Assembly (NCBI GenBank): GCA_016934715.1
Contig: JAFGSI010000067.1
Coordinates: 1-64,000 of the forward strand
Direction of reading: 5' to 3'
Length of the DNA stretch: 64,000 bases
From: Anaerolineales bacterium
GTDB lineage: Bacteria; Chloroflexota; Anaerolineae; Anaerolineales; Villigracilaceae
Part shown: positions 49,253 through 57,578 of the stretch, one piece after another
How positions within the stretch are numbered: the first letter of the stretch is position 1
Layout of the letters: every line of letters begins with the position of its first letter
Position numbers and translations under genes: made by a program
Notes under the pieces: generated by a model
What the model was told of the DNA's origin: nothing
The model's input: the letters and a program-made list of their open reading frames with translations, nothing else
Database searches by the model: none

Positions 49253-49594
49253 ATGACCCTGCCTCCTCCCCGCCAGGCGAAACCCGTCCAGCTCGAGGTC
49301 TCGCCGGATCTGCTGCCGGTGTATGCCAACCTGGCGCGCATCGCCCACGGCTCGACGGAATTCGTGCTCGATTTTGCCCGCTTCCTGCCCGGCGACAGGC
49401 AGGCACAGGTCGGGGCGCGCGTGATCATGTCCCCGCTGGCGGCCAAGTTGCTGCTCCAGGCCCTGACCGAGAACATGGCCCGCTACGAGAACACCTTTGG
49501 GGCGGTCAACGTGCCCAGCAGTTCGACCCTGGCCGACCATCTTTTCAAACCGCTGAATCCCCCGGAAGGACCGCCGGAGAAGGACAAAGAATAA
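49253..49594 (+). CDS. DUF3467 family protein
   Basis: This 113-residue protein matches DUF3467. It shows LLPVYANLARIAHGSTEFVLDFARFLPGD, then GARVIMSPLAAKLLLQALTENMARYENTFGAV. The family is widespread and its function is not established; the small all-in-one domain has no catalytic residues. A Pro-rich tail ends the protein. It lies 18 bases after ssb and six bases before the translin-like gene, so it is part of that transcript. Confidence 0.85.
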   Translation: MTLPPPRQAKPVQLEVSPDLLPVYANLARIAHGSTEFVLDFARFLPGDRQAQVGARVIMSPLAAKLLLQALTENMARYENTFGAVNVPSSSTLADHLFKPLNPPEGPPEKDKE

Positions 49595-49600
49595 TCGCGC

Positions 49601-50281
49601 ATGCATAAACTCGAAACGATCGCTGACCAGATCCGCCAGACCTTCGAAGCCCAGACCGCCGCCCGTGACAAGGCCCTGGCTCAGGCGCGCCTGTTGACCC
49701 GTTCGTGCGCCCTCTCGATCCGGGCCGTCCACCGTGAGGAACACGACGTGATGGATGGACACCTCGCCGAGGCAGGCCGGCTGGCCGCGGCCCTGCATCA
49801 GGACCTGCGGGATTTTCCCGATCTGTACAACGCCGGTTACACCCAGGATGCGCTCAAGGAGTACGCCGAAGCCAACATCACCTGCGCCCTGATCCGGCAC
49901 CAGCCGCTGCCCACGCCGGAGGAACTCGGTGTCCTGCCGCCAACCTACCTGAACGGGCTGGCCGAGGTGGTCGGAGAACTGCGCCGCCGCATTCTCGACA
50001 TCCTGCGCCACGGCTACTCCGAGGAGGCCGAAGGCCTGCTTGGTCACATGGACGACATCTATTCCATCCTGGTGACGATGGATTTCCCCGATGCCATCAC
50101 CAACGGCCTGCGCCGCCAGACTGACGTGGCCCGCAGCATCATCGAACGGACGCGCGGCGATGTGACCTTCAGCCTGCGCGGCGAGCACCTCGAGCGCTCG
50201 ATCAAGCAGTTGAGCGAGCAGCTTCCCGGGTCCGGACCGCTGCCTGGGGGACGCAGTCCGATCGGCAGCCAGGAGGAGTGA
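49601..50281 (+). CDS. Translin family protein
   Basis: This 226-residue all-helical protein resembles prokaryotic translin/TRAX proteins. The opening LETIADQIRQTFEAQTAARDKALAQARLLTRSCALSIRAVHREE matches the family's first long helices. YTQDALKEYAEANITCALIRHQPLPTPEELGVLPPTYLNGLAEVVGELRRRILDILRHG matches the core where catalytic Glu/Asp of TRAX-type RNases reside. Prokaryotic members are often misnamed haloacid dehalogenase. The eukaryotic relatives bind single-stranded nucleic acid and cut RNA. Its place behind ssb is suggestive but does not prove a DNA-related role. Confidence 0.8.
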   Translation: MHKLETIADQIRQTFEAQTAARDKALAQARLLTRSCALSIRAVHREEHDVMDGHLAEAGRLAAALHQDLRDFPDLYNAGYTQDALKEYAEANITCALIRHQPLPTPEELGVLPPTYLNGLAEVVGELRRRILDILRHGYSEEAEGLLGHMDDIYSILVTMDFPDAITNGLRRQTDVARSIIERTRGDVTFSLRGEHLERSIKQLSEQLPGSGPLPGGRSPIGSQEE

Positions 50282-50282
50282 A

Positions 50283-50927
50283 ATGCCCGGCGCGGGAGCC
50301 CGCTACCGCCTGATCCTGTATACCTACACGCTCAACCGCTGGTGGCGGGCGACGCTGGCGATCGGGATCGCCCTGCTGATCATGACGGCCGGGCTGGGCG
50401 CCATCCCGCTGTATTTCCCGCAGTTCCCGGTCGTGTGGGTCGATGATTGGAAACTGTGGGTGACCGCCGCTGCCGGAGGCCTGGCCATCCTGATAACCAT
50501 TCTGCTGGCCGCCATCCGCCGGTCGGCCTACCTGCGCCTGTTCCCCGACCACCTGCGCCTGGTGACTCCCTTCCTGCGCCTCAACATCAGCTACCGCCGC
50601 CTGCGGCGTTCGTATACGACCACCCTGGGTCAGCTGTTCCCCCGTTTGAAGGGCTGGAAGCGCGAGTTCATCCGTCCGATGGCCACCCGCACGGTGGTGG
50701 TGCTTGACCTCACCGGGCTGCCACTCGGGCGTTTTTCCCTGGGCCTCTTCCTCTCGCCGTTCTTCTTCCCCGGCCGGACCGCGCAGCTGGCCTTGCTGGT
50801 CCCGGACTGGATGGCCTTCAGCACCGAGTTGGACAGCCTGCGCAGCGCCTGGCAGGGGCGTCGTCAGCGCCCGCCGGGGCAACCCTCCGCCGCCGGGCTG
50901 TTCGGCAGCCTGGGCGGGAAGAAATAA
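50283..50927 (+). CDS. Membrane protein with two N-terminal helices and a PH-like cytosolic domain
   Basis: I do not recognise a named family. The 214-residue protein has two hydrophobic helices (ATLAIGIALLIMTAGLGAIPLYF and LWVTAAAGGLAILITILLAA). A domain follows that begins RRSAYLRLFPDHLRLVTPFLRLNISYRRLRRSYTTTLGQLF. Its strand pattern resembles the small PH-like domains attached to bacterial membrane helices. The C-terminus is basic and Pro/Gly-rich. ATG 50283 follows the translin stop by one base behind AGGAGG, so translation is coupled. Function unknown. Confidence 0.7.
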   Translation: MPGAGARYRLILYTYTLNRWWRATLAIGIALLIMTAGLGAIPLYFPQFPVVWVDDWKLWVTAAAGGLAILITILLAAIRRSAYLRLFPDHLRLVTPFLRLNISYRRLRRSYTTTLGQLFPRLKGWKREFIRPMATRTVVVLDLTGLPLGRFSLGLFLSPFFFPGRTAQLALLVPDWMAFSTELDSLRSAWQGRRQRPPGQPSAAGLFGSLGGKK

Positions 50928-50942
50928 GTCCTTGTCGCCACT

Positions 50943-51110
50943 GTGGCGCAGGTGCCACCCGTTCCACGTTCCTTCTGCCCGGAATGCGCGGAACAGCTCT
51001 TTGCCTGTTCGCGCACCGCCGGGCGCGGCGTCGAACCGGTCTGCCAGACCCCGCAGGAGGCCATGGAGCAGGTGCGGGACTTCCTGACAGAAGCGCGACC
51101 AACTTTGTGA
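50943..51110 (+). CDS. Possible small four-cysteine protein
   Basis: A 55-codon frame starts at GTG 50943, 15 bases after the preceding stop. It encodes FCPECAEQLFACSRTAGRG and VCQTPQEAMEQVRDFLTEA. The CPEC pair plus two further Cys could form a zinc ribbon, and the end is helical. No clear ribosome site is seen, and the stop lies inside the following inverted repeat. It may be a real small gene or chance. Confidence 0.3.
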   Translation: MAQVPPVPRSFCPECAEQLFACSRTAGRGVEPVCQTPQEAMEQVRDFLTEARPTL

Positions 51111-51143
51111 ATAAAGTCACGAGCAATTCATGACTTTATTCAC
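51107..51143. terminator. Perfect 13-bp AT-rich inverted repeat after the ssb group
   Basis: GTGAATAAAGTCA and its exact complement flank an 11-base spacer. The stem is AT-rich in an otherwise GC-rich sequence and is not followed by a T-tract. It could be a weak terminator, a protein-binding site or the end of a small mobile element. Confidence 0.5.
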
Positions 51144-51234
51144 CTGTTGTTGAAAACCGAACGGGAATACCATCAGGGCGGAGACGGGAATAGGACACCT
51201 CCAAATCTCATCACTGTCTCCTCCTTTGGCGAAC

Positions 51235-51270
51235 GCCTCCGCTGGCTCCCTCCAGCGGAGGCTGTTTTTA
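51235..51270 (+). terminator. Strong rho-independent terminator
   Basis: GCCTCCGCTGG and CCAGCGGAGGC form an 11-bp perfect stem with a CTCCCT loop, directly followed by TGTTTTTA. It is the best terminator in the window. The nearest gene upstream ends 125 to 308 bases away, so it may end the ssb transcript or an unseen small RNA. Confidence 0.85.
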
Positions 51271-51282
51271 ATTCCAGTCGGT

Positions 51283-51322
51283 GTGACTACTCCCCACGCT
51301 CTCGGGCGTGGGAAGTAATCAC
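51283..51322. repeat. Long imperfect hairpin before the pseudogene
   Basis: GTGACTACTCCCCACGC pairs with GCGTGGGAAGTAATCAC over 17 positions with two mismatches and a six-base loop (TCTCGG). It stands 20 bases before the ribosome site of the broken nucleotidyltransferase. Hairpins of this shape occur at ends of IS200/IS605-type elements, but no transposase is left to confirm this. Confidence 0.5.
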
Positions 51323-51355
51323 CGAAAAAGGGTCTTTTCTACAAGGAGGCCGTCG

Positions 51356-51526
51356 ATGAATCCAAAGGCATTGTCACGGTCCAAGCGCAAGTAGATCCTG
51401 GAGACAGCCGCCCGGCATGGGGCCTCGCGGGTGCGCATCTTCGGGCCGGTTGCGCCGTGCGCCGGCGAACGTCACTTGACGATCCTTCTGTTGCTTGCCA
51501 GACATTTCGCCCACTGGGCCTGGTGA
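51356..51526 (+). pseudogene. Broken MNT-type nucleotidyltransferase (antitoxin-like) remnant
   Basis: A perfect AAGGAGG stands seven bases before ATG 51356. Translation reads MNPKALSRSKRK, then a TAG stop, then ILETAARHGASRVRIFGPVA. This is the start of a minimal nucleotidyltransferase of the HEPN/MNT type, whose members begin with an ILE.AARHGA..VRVFGSVARGE pattern. After GPVA the frame is lost, and the GSxxxGE and Asp-x-Asp active-site region can only be guessed in another frame. A stop at codon 13 plus a frameshift and truncation show decay. No partner HEPN (DUF86) gene follows. Confidence 0.6.
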
Positions 51527-51772
51527 CACGCTCCAACCTTGTTGCTGGCTGCCATTGGGCAGCGGACAGGTGCGGCTGCTCCGCGCATCCTGGGGCGGTT
51601 ACCACGGAGTAGAATTCCCTGGGGGGAAGCGGCACAGGCGGGCATCGTTCCCACCAGGCAGGAACTGTCATTCCCCCCCGGTGTTATACCCACAAAGCGC
51701 CTCCAGGCCAGGCGGGCGTGAGGGCGTGTTTTGCTGCCGGGCTGGGCGGGGACAAGCGCAAGGAGTTGGGCC

Positions 51773-54700
51773 ATGACCACCTGCCAGATGGGAGTCGATG
51801 TCGGGTCCACCACCGCCAAGGTGGTAATCTTGGATTCGCAGGGGGAAATGCTGTTTTCGGCCTACCGCCGTCACAACGCGAAGACCCTGGCCACGCTGCA
51901 GGCCATCCTGCAGGAGGCGGCCCGGCCTCTGGGCGATCACCCCTTCGATTTTCGTATCACCGGGTCCGCCGGGCTGGGGATCAGCGAGAAGTTCGCCCTG
52001 CCGTTCATTCAGGAGGTGGTCGCCTCGGCCGAGGTGGTCAGCCAGCGCCATCCGCTTGTCCGTACCCTGATCGACATCGGCGGCGAGGACGCCAAGATGA
52101 TCTTCTTCGACCCTGACGGCCGCCCGGACATCCGCATGAACGGTTCGTGTGCTGGCGGGACCGGGGCCTTCATCGATGAGATGGCCACCCTGCTCAATGT
52201 CTCGGTGGCCGAGCTGGATGGCCTGGCCGCCCGCAGCACCACGGTCTACCCGATGGCCTCACGCTGCGGGGTCTTCGCCAAGACCGACCTGCAGAGCCTG
52301 CTCAGCCGGGAGGTCACAAAAGAGAACATTGCCGCCTCGGTCTTCCGGGCCGTCGTCCTGCAGACCCTGGCGACGCTGGCGCGCGGCTATGACCCGGTCG
52401 CGCGGGTGCTCTTCAGCGGCGGCCCGCTGACCTTCCTGCCTTCCCTGAAGAACGAGTTCATCCAGGTCCTGGGACTGGGCCCCGACCAGGTGCTGGAGGT
52501 CGCCAATGCCGAACTGTTGCCTGCCCTGGGGGCGGCGCTGGCCATTCGGGCCCCCGAGCCGGCCTGGACGATGCCGCGGCTGGTGGCGGCTCTTGAGGCT
52601 GGGCCGGAACAGCCTTCCGCCGCCCGGAACCGGCTTGCGCCGCTCTTTGCCGATGAGACCGAGCGCCGGGCCTGGACCGACCGCCGCACCGACCGGCGCA
52701 TCGAGCGGGTTGCGCCCCGGCCGGAGGTGGCCTGCTTCCTGGGCGTGGACTCGGGCTCGACCACCACCAAGGTGATCCTGATCGACGAGCAGGGCCGGGT
52801 GGCTTTCGACCACTATGCCAACAACGCCGGCAATGCCATTGGGGCGGTGCGCGAGGGGTTGCGGCAGGCTCGCCAGCAATTCGGCACGTGCGGGCCGCGG
52901 GTCCTGCGCAGCGCGGTCACCGGCTACGGCGAGGACCTGATCCGGGCCGCCTTTGGCTTCGATGATGGCCTGGTCGAGACTCTGGCCCATTTCCGGGCGG
53001 CGCGCGCTTTCGACGAGAAGGTCACCTTCATTCTTGACATCGGTGGTCAGGACATGAAGGCCATCTTTGTCCAGGATGGCCGCATCCGGAACATCGAGAT
53101 CAACGAGGCCTGCTCGTCGGGCTGCGGCTCGTTCCTCCAGTCCTTCGCCCGCAACATGGGCTACGAGGTGGCCGACTTCGCCCGGATGGCCTGCCAGGCC
53201 GAAGCTCCCTGCGACCTGGGAACGCGCTGCACCGTGTTCATGAACTCGCGCGTCAAGCAGGCCCTGCGCGAAGGCGCCGGGATCGACGAGATCTCCGCCG
53301 GGCTGGCCTACTCGGTGATCAAGAATGCCCTGCACAAGGTGCTCAAGGTGACCGATGTCAGCGTGCTGGGGGAGCACATTGTCGTCCAGGGGGGAACCTT
53401 TCGCAACCCGGCCATCCAGAAGGCCCTCGAGCATCTGCTCGGCCGGCAGGTCACCTGTCCCGACATGGCCGAACTGATGGGGGCCTATGGGGCGGCCCTG
53501 TCAGCCCGTGATGCCTGGCGGAGTAACGGCCACAGCGGGTCGAGTTTTGCCGGCCTCCAGGCACTGGACGAGGTCGGGACCTACGTCAAGCGCGAGATCC
53601 GTTGCGGCGGCTGCCAGAACAGGTGTGCCGTGACCCGCCTGACCTTTCCCAACGGGAACGTCTTCTATTCGGGCAACCGCTGCGAGAACAAGTTCACCAA
53701 CGGCGGCCGGGCCGAACGGCGGGGTGTCAGCCTGCCGGAAATAAAATACGACCTGCTCTTTGAACGCCCGATGGAGCCCAGTGGGACACCGCGCCTGACG
53801 ATTGGCATTCCGCGCGTGCTCAACATGTTCGAGAACTTTCCCTTCTGGAACGCCCTGTTTGTCGAGTGCGGCCTGCAGGTGCGGCTCTCGGCGCCCTCGA
53901 GCAGCGAACTGTACAAGCAGGGCGCCGGCCACATCATGTCCGAGAACCTGTGCTTCCCGGGCAAGCTGGTCAGCGGGCACATCCTCGACCTGGTGGCAGC
54001 GGGCGTTGACCGCATCTTCTATCCGATGGTCTTCTACGAGCAGCGCGAATTCCATGACGCGGTCAACACCTACAATTGCCCGATCGTCTCGGGTTACGCC
54101 GATGTGATCCGCAGTGCCATCGATCCCGAGCGCCGGCTGGGGGTCCCGTTCGACATGCCGCCGGTGACCTTCGCCGATCCACAGTTGCTGCGCAGGATCT
54201 GCGTCCGCTACCTGACCGGGCTGGGGGTCCCGGCCGGGACCGCGCGGCGAGCCTTCGAACGGGCGGTCGTCGCCCAGGCGGCCTACAAGGACCGGGTCCG
54301 GGAGCTGGGGGCCGGGATCCTGGAACAGGCCCGGGCGGAGGGGCGGCCGATCGTCCTGCTGCTGGGGCGCCCGTATCACATCGATCCGCTGATCAACCAC
54401 AAGATCCCCGACCTGCTGACCGGCTTCGGCGTCGACATCATCACCGAGGATGCTGTGCCGCTCGAACCCGGCCAGGCCCTTGCAAACCGCCACGTCATGA
54501 CCCAGTGGGAATATGTCAATCGCTACTATCACGCCGCCCGCTGGGCCGGCAGCCAGCCCGAGGTCGAGGTGGTCCAGTTGAACTCCTTCGGCTGCGGGCC
54601 AGATGCCTTCATCCTGGAGGAGGTCAATGCCATCCTGGGGGAGTATGCCAAGACCCCGACCGTGATCCGCATCGACGAGATCGAGAGCAGTGGCTCGGTC

Positions 54701-56026
54701 AAACTGCGCCTGCGCTCGATGATCGAAGCGCGCCGCCAGATGCCGCCGCCGGTCGAACCGGTCCACACCCCGCGCCGGACGACGAAGGTCTACCAGCCCG
54801 AGGACCGCGGCCGGACCCTGCTCGTGCCCGATTTCTCACCGTTCTGTTCACCCCCGATCACCCGCCCGTTCATCGACATGGGCTATGATCTGGTCTGCCT
54901 GCCGCCTGCCGACCGGGGCACGGTGGACATTGGCCTCAAGTACACCAACAACGAGATCTGCTATCCTGGGATTGTCTGCATCGGCGACCTGGTCAAGGCC
55001 CTCCAGTCGGGCGAGTATGATCCTTCCCGGACCGCCATCGGCTTCTCGCAAACCGGCGGCCAGTGCCGCGCCACCAGCTACCCGTCGATGATCAAGAAGG
55101 CCCTTGTGGCAGCGGGCTTTGCCGACGTCCCGGTGGTGACCCTGACCACCAATCTGCGGGTCTTGAACGAGCAGCCGGGCTTCGATTTCGATGTCAAGGA
55201 ATATGTCACCAAGGCTGCGGTAGGGATGATGTTCACCGATGCGCTTTCCGACATGTACCATGCCACGGCGGTGCGCGAGGCCCAGCCGGGGGCAGCCCGG
55301 CAGGTCGCCGACCGTTACCTGAGCGCCTTCATGGATGGCAGCCTGCCGATCCGGCGGGAGGCGCTTCTGGCGGCCCTGGCCCGGGCCGTGGAGGACTTTA
55401 ACACCGTCCCGATCACCGGACAGGATTATCCCCGGGTGGGCATCGTTGGCGAGATCTACGTCAAGTACAATGCCTTCTCGAACAACTACGTCGCTGACTG
55501 GTTGATGGAGCAGGGCCTGGAGGTGGTCATGCCGACCTTCATGGAGTTCTTCGCCGGCGGGCTGGTCAACACCGAGAACAATGTGCGCACGTTGGTCAAG
55601 CGGGCCGACACGCTGTGGATGCTGGCCCTGCTGGGCAAGCGCTTGATCCACGGCTTCCTGGGCCAGGTCCAGGCTGTGATGGGACGCTTCCGCTTCTATC
55701 ATCCCCACCAGGACATCGATGCGGTGGCCGGGGCGGCGGAGGAGATCGTCAGCCTGAACCATCAGTATGGGGAGGGCTGGCTGATCGCCGGCGAGATCGC
55801 CTCCTTCGCCCGCCAGGGGGTACCCAATGTGCTCTGCCTGCAGCCGTTCGGCTGCATCGCCAACCACGTGGTCGCCAAGGGCGTCCAGAAGCGTCTCAAG
55901 GAGAGATACCCACGCCTCAACCTGCTCTTCCTGGATGCTGACGCGGGGGTCAGCGAGGTCAACTTCTTCAACCGGCTGCACTTCTTTGTCAACCACGCCC
56001 GCAGCGCGCATGCCGCACGGGCTTGA
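51773..56026 (+). CDS. Giant 2-hydroxyacyl-CoA dehydratase activator-like protein (two ASKHA ATPase domains)
   Basis: This 1417-residue protein belongs to a large family related to BadF/HgdC activators of 2-hydroxyacyl-CoA dehydratases. The first ASKHA ATPase unit begins MGVDVGSTTAKVVILD and has DIGGEDAKMIFF and NGSCAGGTGAFIDEMA. The second begins FLGVDSGSTTTKVILID (near residue 323) with DIGGQDMKAIFV and NEACSSGCGSFLQSFA. The Cys residues of these last blocks are the usual iron-sulfur ligands between subunits. Then come a CGGCQNRCAVTRL motif and the DUF2229 and dehydratase-like parts (IGIPRVLNMFENFPFWNALF, SENLCFPGKLVSGHILDL, LLGRPYHIDPLINHKIPDLL, LNSFGCGPDAF, GQCRATSYPSMIKKAL). AAGGAG precedes ATG 51773. 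The family is typical of anaerobes and its physiological role is not established. Confidence 0.9.
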   Translation: MTTCQMGVDVGSTTAKVVILDSQGEMLFSAYRRHNAKTLATLQAILQEAARPLGDHPFDFRITGSAGLGISEKFALPFIQEVVASAEVVSQRHPLVRTLIDIGGEDAKMIFFDPDGRPDIRMNGSCAGGTGAFIDEMATLLNVSVAELDGLAARSTTVYPMASRCGVFAKTDLQSLLSREVTKENIAASVFRAVVLQTLATLARGYDPVARVLFSGGPLTFLPSLKNEFIQVLGLGPDQVLEVANAELLPALGAALAIRAPEPAWTMPRLVAALEAGPEQPSAARNRLAPLFADETERRAWTDRRTDRRIERVAPRPEVACFLGVDSGSTTTKVILIDEQGRVAFDHYANNAGNAIGAVREGLRQARQQFGTCGPRVLRSAVTGYGEDLIRAAFGFDDGLVETLAHFRAARAFDEKVTFILDIGGQDMKAIFVQDGRIRNIEINEACSSGCGSFLQSFARNMGYEVADFARMACQAEAPCDLGTRCTVFMNSRVKQALREGAGIDEISAGLAYSVIKNALHKVLKVTDVSVLGEHIVVQGGTFRNPAIQKALEHLLGRQVTCPDMAELMGAYGAALSARDAWRSNGHSGSSFAGLQALDEVGTYVKREIRCGGCQNRCAVTRLTFPNGNVFYSGNRCENKFTNGGRAERRGVSLPEIKYDLLFERPMEPSGTPRLTIGIPRVLNMFENFPFWNALFVECGLQVRLSAPSSSELYKQGAGHIMSENLCFPGKLVSGHILDLVAAGVDRIFYPMVFYEQREFHDAVNTYNCPIVSGYADVIRSAIDPERRLGVPFDMPPVTFADPQLLRRICVRYLTGLGVPAGTARRAFERAVVAQAAYKDRVRELGAGILEQARAEGRPIVLLLGRPYHIDPLINHKIPDLLTGFGVDIITEDAVPLEPGQALANRHVMTQWEYVNRYYHAARWAGSQPEVEVVQLNSFGCGPDAFILEEVNAILGEYAKTPTVIRIDEIESSGSVKLRLRSMIEARRQMPPPVEPVHTPRRTTKVYQPEDRGRTLLVPDFSPFCSPPITRPFIDMGYDLVCLPPADRGTVDIGLKYTNNEICYPGIVCIGDLVKALQSGEYDPSRTAIGFSQTGGQCRATSYPSMIKKALVAAGFADVPVVTLTTNLRVLNEQPGFDFDVKEYVTKAAVGMMFTDALSDMYHATAVREAQPGAARQVADRYLSAFMDGSLPIRREALLAALARAVEDFNTVPITGQDYPRVGIVGEIYVKYNAFSNNYVADWLMEQGLEVVMPTFMEFFAGGLVNTENNVRTLVKRADTLWMLALLGKRLIHGFLGQVQAVMGRFRFYHPHQDIDAVAGAAEEIVSLNHQYGEGWLIAGEIASFARQGVPNVLCLQPFGCIANHVVAKGVQKRLKERYPRLNLLFLDADAGVSEVNFFNRLHFFVNHARSAHAARA

Positions 56027-56046
56027 AGCCGTCCAGGAACAAAGAA

Positions 56047-56071
56047 CAGCGCAGGGCATCGCCCTGCGCTG
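56047..56071. terminator. 11-bp hairpin between convergent genes
   Basis: CAGCGCAGGGC and its exact complement flank a three-base ATC loop, 20 bases after the activator stop and 19 bases from the kinase stop. It is a probable bidirectional terminator without a marked T-tract. Confidence 0.65.
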
Positions 56072-56090
56072 AACATTCTGCGGATGGCAA

Positions 56091-57557
56091 TCAGGATTGG
56101 GCTGCCGGGGTGTCCTGCTGCTTGAAGATCGGCAGCACAATCACGAAGGTGGAGCCCTGGTCCAGGACCGACTCGACCCAGATGCGGCCGTGGTGGTTGT
56201 CGATGATCGATTTGACGATCGCCAGGCCCAGGCCCGAGCCGCCGACCCCTTTGGGGACATTGCTGGCGCGGTAGAACTTGTCGAAGATATGCAGTTGGTC
56301 GGCAGGCGGGATGCCGACGCCGGTGTCGGCGATGCGCAGGATGATCTGCTCCTCCTGGCGCTCGAGTTCCACGGTCACATCGCCATCATCGGGCGTGTAC
56401 TTGATGGCGTTGGCGATCAGGTTGTCCAGCATCTGGCGCAGGCGGATCGGGTTGCCGCGGATTTCCGGCACCTTGGCGGGGATATCCAGGTGCAGCCTCT
56501 GGCGCTTCTCGGCGACCATGCCTTTCAGGTCCTCGACGGTATCGCGGATCAGGGTATCCAGCGGGATGGTCTCCTTCTGGCCGTCGATCCCGGCCTCGAT
56601 CCGGCCCAGTTCGAGCAGGTCGTTGACCAGGGCGGTGATGCTCTGCACGCTGATCTGGACGCGCTGGATGAATTCGCGCTGGGCATCGTTGACCGGCCCG
56701 ACCCGATCGAGCAGGTCTATGTAGCCCAGGATGGCGGTCAGCGGCGAGCGCAGGTCGTGGGAGACGTTGTGGACGAACTCGCTTTTCAGGCGGTCGATCT
56801 GTTTCAGGTAGGAGATGTCCTGCAGGGTGATCCCCATGCCCACCCCGGGGATGGAGGTGTACTGGGCGCTCAGGACGCGCCCGTCATCGAAGACGATCTC
56901 GTGGTGCGGCATCCCTTCGCTGGTCGCCGGGTTGAGCAGCGAGCGCAGGTCGCCGTGGGAGACAACCTGCAGCATGGGTTTCCCGATCAGGTCCTCCTCC
57001 TGCCGCAGGCCGAAGGCTCGCCGGGCGGCCGGGTTGATCATCAGGATGTAGCGATTCTCGTCCAGGATGACGACCCCGTCCTCGATGTGGTTGATGATCG
57101 TCTCGAGCTTGATCAGTTCCTTGACCCGGTTCTGCAGTGAGGCGGTCGTGCGCCGGACCTCGCGCCGGGTCCAGTCTCCTATCCGGTAGGCCCGCTTGAT
57201 GCTGCGCTCGACGGTCGTGGTGATGTCTTCGATCTTCAACGGCGGGCACAGGCAGTCGCTGACCCCGCAGTGCATCGCCTGGCGCAGGATGGCCACGTCT
57301 TCCTGGTGCAGGAAGAGCAGGACCGGCATGGTGGGAAACCGTTCGATCAATTCCTGGGCCGTTTCGAGCCCATCCGTCCCGGCGAATTGATCGGCGACGA
57401 TCACCAGGGCCGGGGACGATTCCTGCAGGACTTTGTCGATGGCTGGTTTGTCGCGCGCGATCGAAACCTTGTACGAGCCCGCCGCCAGGGCGCGCTCGAA
57501 CAGTTTCAGGATCTGCGCATCGTCCAACGCCAGCAAAACAAGGTCAGATTTCGGCAT
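56091..57557 (-). CDS. PAS-domain histidine kinase with N-terminal receiver-like domain
   Basis: This 488-residue soluble sensor kinase opens with a receiver-like domain (residues 1-120: LVLLALDDAQIL, PALVIVADQFAGTDGLE), in which the spacing after the central Asp is one residue short. A PAS domain follows (about 150-250: IINHIEDGVVILDENRYILMINPAARRAFGL). The HisKA box reads EFVHNVSHDLRSPLTAILGYIDLL (His near 261), and the HATPase has LDNLIANAIKYTPDDG, ADTGVGIP and GSGLGLAIVKSIIDNHHG. There is no membrane helix. The gene lies 21 bases downstream of the pseudo-receiver/GAF protein and should be co-expressed with it. Confidence 0.9.
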   Translation of the reverse strand: MPKSDLVLLALDDAQILKLFERALAAGSYKVSIARDKPAIDKVLQESSPALVIVADQFAGTDGLETAQELIERFPTMPVLLFLHQEDVAILRQAMHCGVSDCLCPPLKIEDITTTVERSIKRAYRIGDWTRREVRRTTASLQNRVKELIKLETIINHIEDGVVILDENRYILMINPAARRAFGLRQEEDLIGKPMLQVVSHGDLRSLLNPATSEGMPHHEIVFDDGRVLSAQYTSIPGVGMGITLQDISYLKQIDRLKSEFVHNVSHDLRSPLTAILGYIDLLDRVGPVNDAQREFIQRVQISVQSITALVNDLLELGRIEAGIDGQKETIPLDTLIRDTVEDLKGMVAEKRQRLHLDIPAKVPEIRGNPIRLRQMLDNLIANAIKYTPDDGDVTVELERQEEQIILRIADTGVGIPPADQLHIFDKFYRASNVPKGVGGSGLGLAIVKSIIDNHHGRIWVESVLDQGSTFVIVLPIFKQQDTPAAQS

Positions 57558-57578
57558 TCGATTACCCCGGTCTTTGGT

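Larger units (their letters stand above)
51144..51772. other. Degraded gap without intact genes
   Basis: No intact gene is seen here. The stretch holds a strong terminator (51235-51270), a long imperfect hairpin (51283-51322), a broken nucleotidyltransferase (51356-51526), and a 60-codon open frame (51539-51721). The encoded tail of that frame (PTRQELSFPPGVIPTKRLQA) looks like a leftover C-terminus, perhaps of a transposon protein, but I cannot place it. Together these look like a site of past insertion and decay. Confidence 0.6.

Noticed and set aside
51539-51721. C-terminal remnant of an IS200/IS605 TnpB-like protein
   Set aside because: The tail looks like a leftover protein end and hairpins are nearby, but no Cys motif or transposase core is present, so the assignment would be guesswork.
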